This document shows, one piece after another, positions 20,951-22,498 of a stretch of DNA of 22,498 nt. The notes beneath the pieces are model-generated. The model had not been told where the DNA came from. It did no database searches and was given only the letters and a program-made list of their open reading frames with translations. Origin of the DNA: a virus; IMG/VR virus record IMGVR_UViG_3300035670_001325, positions 1 to 22,498 of that record; one strand, given 5' to 3'. The position numbers were made by a program, and so were the translations under genes. Position 1 is the first letter of the stretch. Every line of letters begins with the position of its first letter.

Positions 20951-22470
20951 AGACGCCAATTTTGGGCTCGTCTTATGTGGTCCGGTCCGTAAACGCGGCG
21001 GACAACCTGTTAATTAATCTTTATCCAGAAGTGGTGCCCGAAGGCGGCAAGGAACCCGCGTACCTGCAACGCTGCCCAGGCATGACGTTGAAGGCTACCG
21101 TGGGCACCGGCCCTATTCGTGGCGTCTACAGCCTTGGCGACTACCTGTACGTCGTGTCGGGCACAGAGTTTTACCGCCTGACAACTGCGTATGTTGCCAA
21201 CAAGATTGGTGATGTGACGGGCACCGGCCCGGTGTCAATTGCTGACAACGGAACGCAGTTATTTATAGCCTGCAATCCTGACAGTTATATCTACAACACC
21301 AGCACGTTGGCGTTTGCCCAGATCACCGACCCGGACTTTCCGGGCGCCGTGAATGTGGGCTACCTTGACGGTTACTTTGTGTTCAATGAACCGAACTCGC
21401 AGAGAGTATGGGTCACAGCCTTATTGGATGGGCTGTCGATTGACCCCTTGGATTTTGCGAGTGCGGAGGGTTCACCAGACGGGCTAGTCTCTCTGATCAT
21501 TGACCACCGTGAAGCGTGGCTGTTTGGCACGAACTCGGTGGAGGTCTGGTACAACTCGGGCGATGCCGATTTCCCCTTGTCCCGCATCCAAGGCGCTTAC
21601 AACGAGATCGGTTGTATTGCCCCCTACTCGGTCGCCAAGATGGATAACTCTGTCTTTTGGCTAGGCGCAGACGCTCGCGGTCAAGGCATCGTTTATCGAG
21701 CGCAGGGTTATCAAGGTGTGCGCGTATCTACGCACGCCGTAGAGTTTGCCATTCAGGGTTACAGCAACTTGGCCGATGCGGTGGGCTACACCTACCAACA
21801 AGACGGTCACACGTTCTATGTACTGAACTTTACCGACGCCGACACGACGTGGGTATATGACGCTGCTACGGGGGCGTGGCACGAACGCGCAGGGTTTGCG
21901 AAAGGCGACTTTACGCGCCACCGTGGTAACTGCCATGCGCGGTTTAACGGCGAGCCGGTGTTGGGCGATTACGAGAACGGCAAGTTGTATGCGTTCGACT
22001 TGGACGTGTACTCGGACGCTGGCGTAACGCAGAAGTGGCTACGTCGCTGGCGTGCGTTAGCGCCGGGTAGCAACGATCTTAAACGCACGGCTCACCACTC
22101 GCTTCAAATTGACTGCGAGACTGGCGTTGGCCTAGACGGCTATGCGCTAGAGGATTATCAATATCTAGGGTCAGAATCGCTGCAAATACTTGACACCGAA
22201 AGCGGCGAAAACATTATTTTGGAATACACGCCTGTTACGGGCGCTAACCCGCAGTTGATGCTGCGCTGGTCGGATGATGGCGGCCACACTTGGAACGGTG
22301 AGCGTCAAGTCTCGATGGGGCGCATAGGTCAGTATGGTACCCGAGCCATATTCCGCCGCTTGGGCATGACGTTAAAACTGCGCGACCGTGTGTACGAAAT
22401 CAGCGGCACTGATCCGGTAAAGGTCGCCATTATGGGTGCCGAACTGCAAATCAGCGGCACCAATGCCTGA
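20947..22470 (+). CDS. P22 gp10-like packaged DNA stabilisation protein
   Basis: A 507-residue protein; P22 gp10 is 472. The start is TTG 20947 with GGAGA at 20936-20940. It begins KTPILGSSYVVRSVNAADNL with LYPEVVPEGGKEPAYLQRCPG, the typical opening of this family, and continues with beta-propeller-like strands (YLDGYFVFNEPNSQRVWVTA, AWLFGTNSVEVWYNSGD, DNSVFWLGADARGQG). The C-terminus (SQVSMGRIGQYGTRAIF region, and RLGMTLKLRDRVYEI) is also typical. In P22 it binds gp4 below the portal and, with gp26, stabilises packaged DNA. Overlaps the next gene by 8 bases. Confidence 0.88.
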   Translation: MKTPILGSSYVVRSVNAADNLLINLYPEVVPEGGKEPAYLQRCPGMTLKATVGTGPIRGVYSLGDYLYVVSGTEFYRLTTAYVANKIGDVTGTGPVSIADNGTQLFIACNPDSYIYNTSTLAFAQITDPDFPGAVNVGYLDGYFVFNEPNSQRVWVTALLDGLSIDPLDFASAEGSPDGLVSLIIDHREAWLFGTNSVEVWYNSGDADFPLSRIQGAYNEIGCIAPYSVAKMDNSVFWLGADARGQGIVYRAQGYQGVRVSTHAVEFAIQGYSNLADAVGYTYQQDGHTFYVLNFTDADTTWVYDAATGAWHERAGFAKGDFTRHRGNCHARFNGEPVLGDYENGKLYAFDLDVYSDAGVTQKWLRRWRALAPGSNDLKRTAHHSLQIDCETGVGLDGYALEDYQYLGSESLQILDTESGENIILEYTPVTGANPQLMLRWSDDGGHTWNGERQVSMGRIGQYGTRAIFRRLGMTLKLRDRVYEISGTDPVKVAIMGAELQISGTNA

Positions 22471-22498
22471 CAAGATTACACAGATACCGGCACCTCGC
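22463..22498 (+). CDS. Start of a further tail gene, cut by window end
   Basis: ATG 22463 overlaps the gp10 stop and is open to the end, reading MPDKITQIPAPR. An Ile-Pro-Ala-Pro-Arg start is common in small phage proteins next to gp10, and in P22 the tail needle gp26 follows gp10, but twelve residues are too few to assign. Overlap and position make it a credible gene. Confidence 0.5.
   Translation, partial: MPDKITQIPAPR

Overview
This window is part of the genome of a short-tailed (podovirus-like) dsDNA phage with a P22-type head, either free or as a prophage. The evidence is a set of co-directional proteins that match the P22 assembly set: terminase subunits, P22-type portal, scaffolding protein, P22-type coat protein, and the tail accessory proteins gp4 and gp10. 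The host cannot be named from the sequence. Shine-Dalgarno sites, frequent GTG starts and moderately GC-rich codon use fit a proteobacterium. No integrase, lysis gene, tRNA or CRISPR array was found.

Left part (1-4411). Three rightward early/replication genes come first: a PP-loop sulfotransferase-type protein cut by the window edge, a small coiled-coil protein, and a DUF5906/superfamily-3-like helicase. Facing them is a leftward operon of ten very small genes (about 4411 down to 2475), most overlapping by 4-16 bases. Four of the ten are easily missed because they are only 20-49 codons long. The operon runs tail-to-tail into the helicase gene. The first convincing leftward intrinsic terminator I see lies beyond the helicase, at about 1094-1070.

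Regulatory region (4412-5253). About 840 bases lie between the leftward operon and the rightward late operon. The region holds a leftward promoter with a dyad over its -10 box, four 16-bp dyads of the form GTTGC-N6-GCAAC, three other perfect palindromes, a 12-bp direct repeat and several small hairpins. Two further perfect GTTGC-N6-GCAAC sites lie 12 kb away, flanking the start of the scaffolding gene. This suggests one phage regulator acting at both ends of the late operon, and it is the most interesting signal in the window.

Late operon (5254-22498). The order is: small Cys-rich protein, TerS, TerL, four tiny basic proteins, portal, DUF5856-type protein, then a receptor-binding/tail-fibre cassette (about 10.7-16.95 kb). 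The cassette includes a duplicated glycine-rich protein, a 2OG-Fe(II) oxygenase-like protein and a beta-helix tailspike. After it come scaffold, coat protein, two or three small virion-type proteins, gp4, gp10, and the first codons of another gene. Compared with P22, the cassette sits between portal and scaffold. Most junctions are ATGA, GTGA or TAATG overlaps, so genes are probably translationally coupled. The terminase pair packages DNA through the portal into a scaffolded coat shell, gp4 and gp10 plug the portal, and the cassette supplies host recognition.
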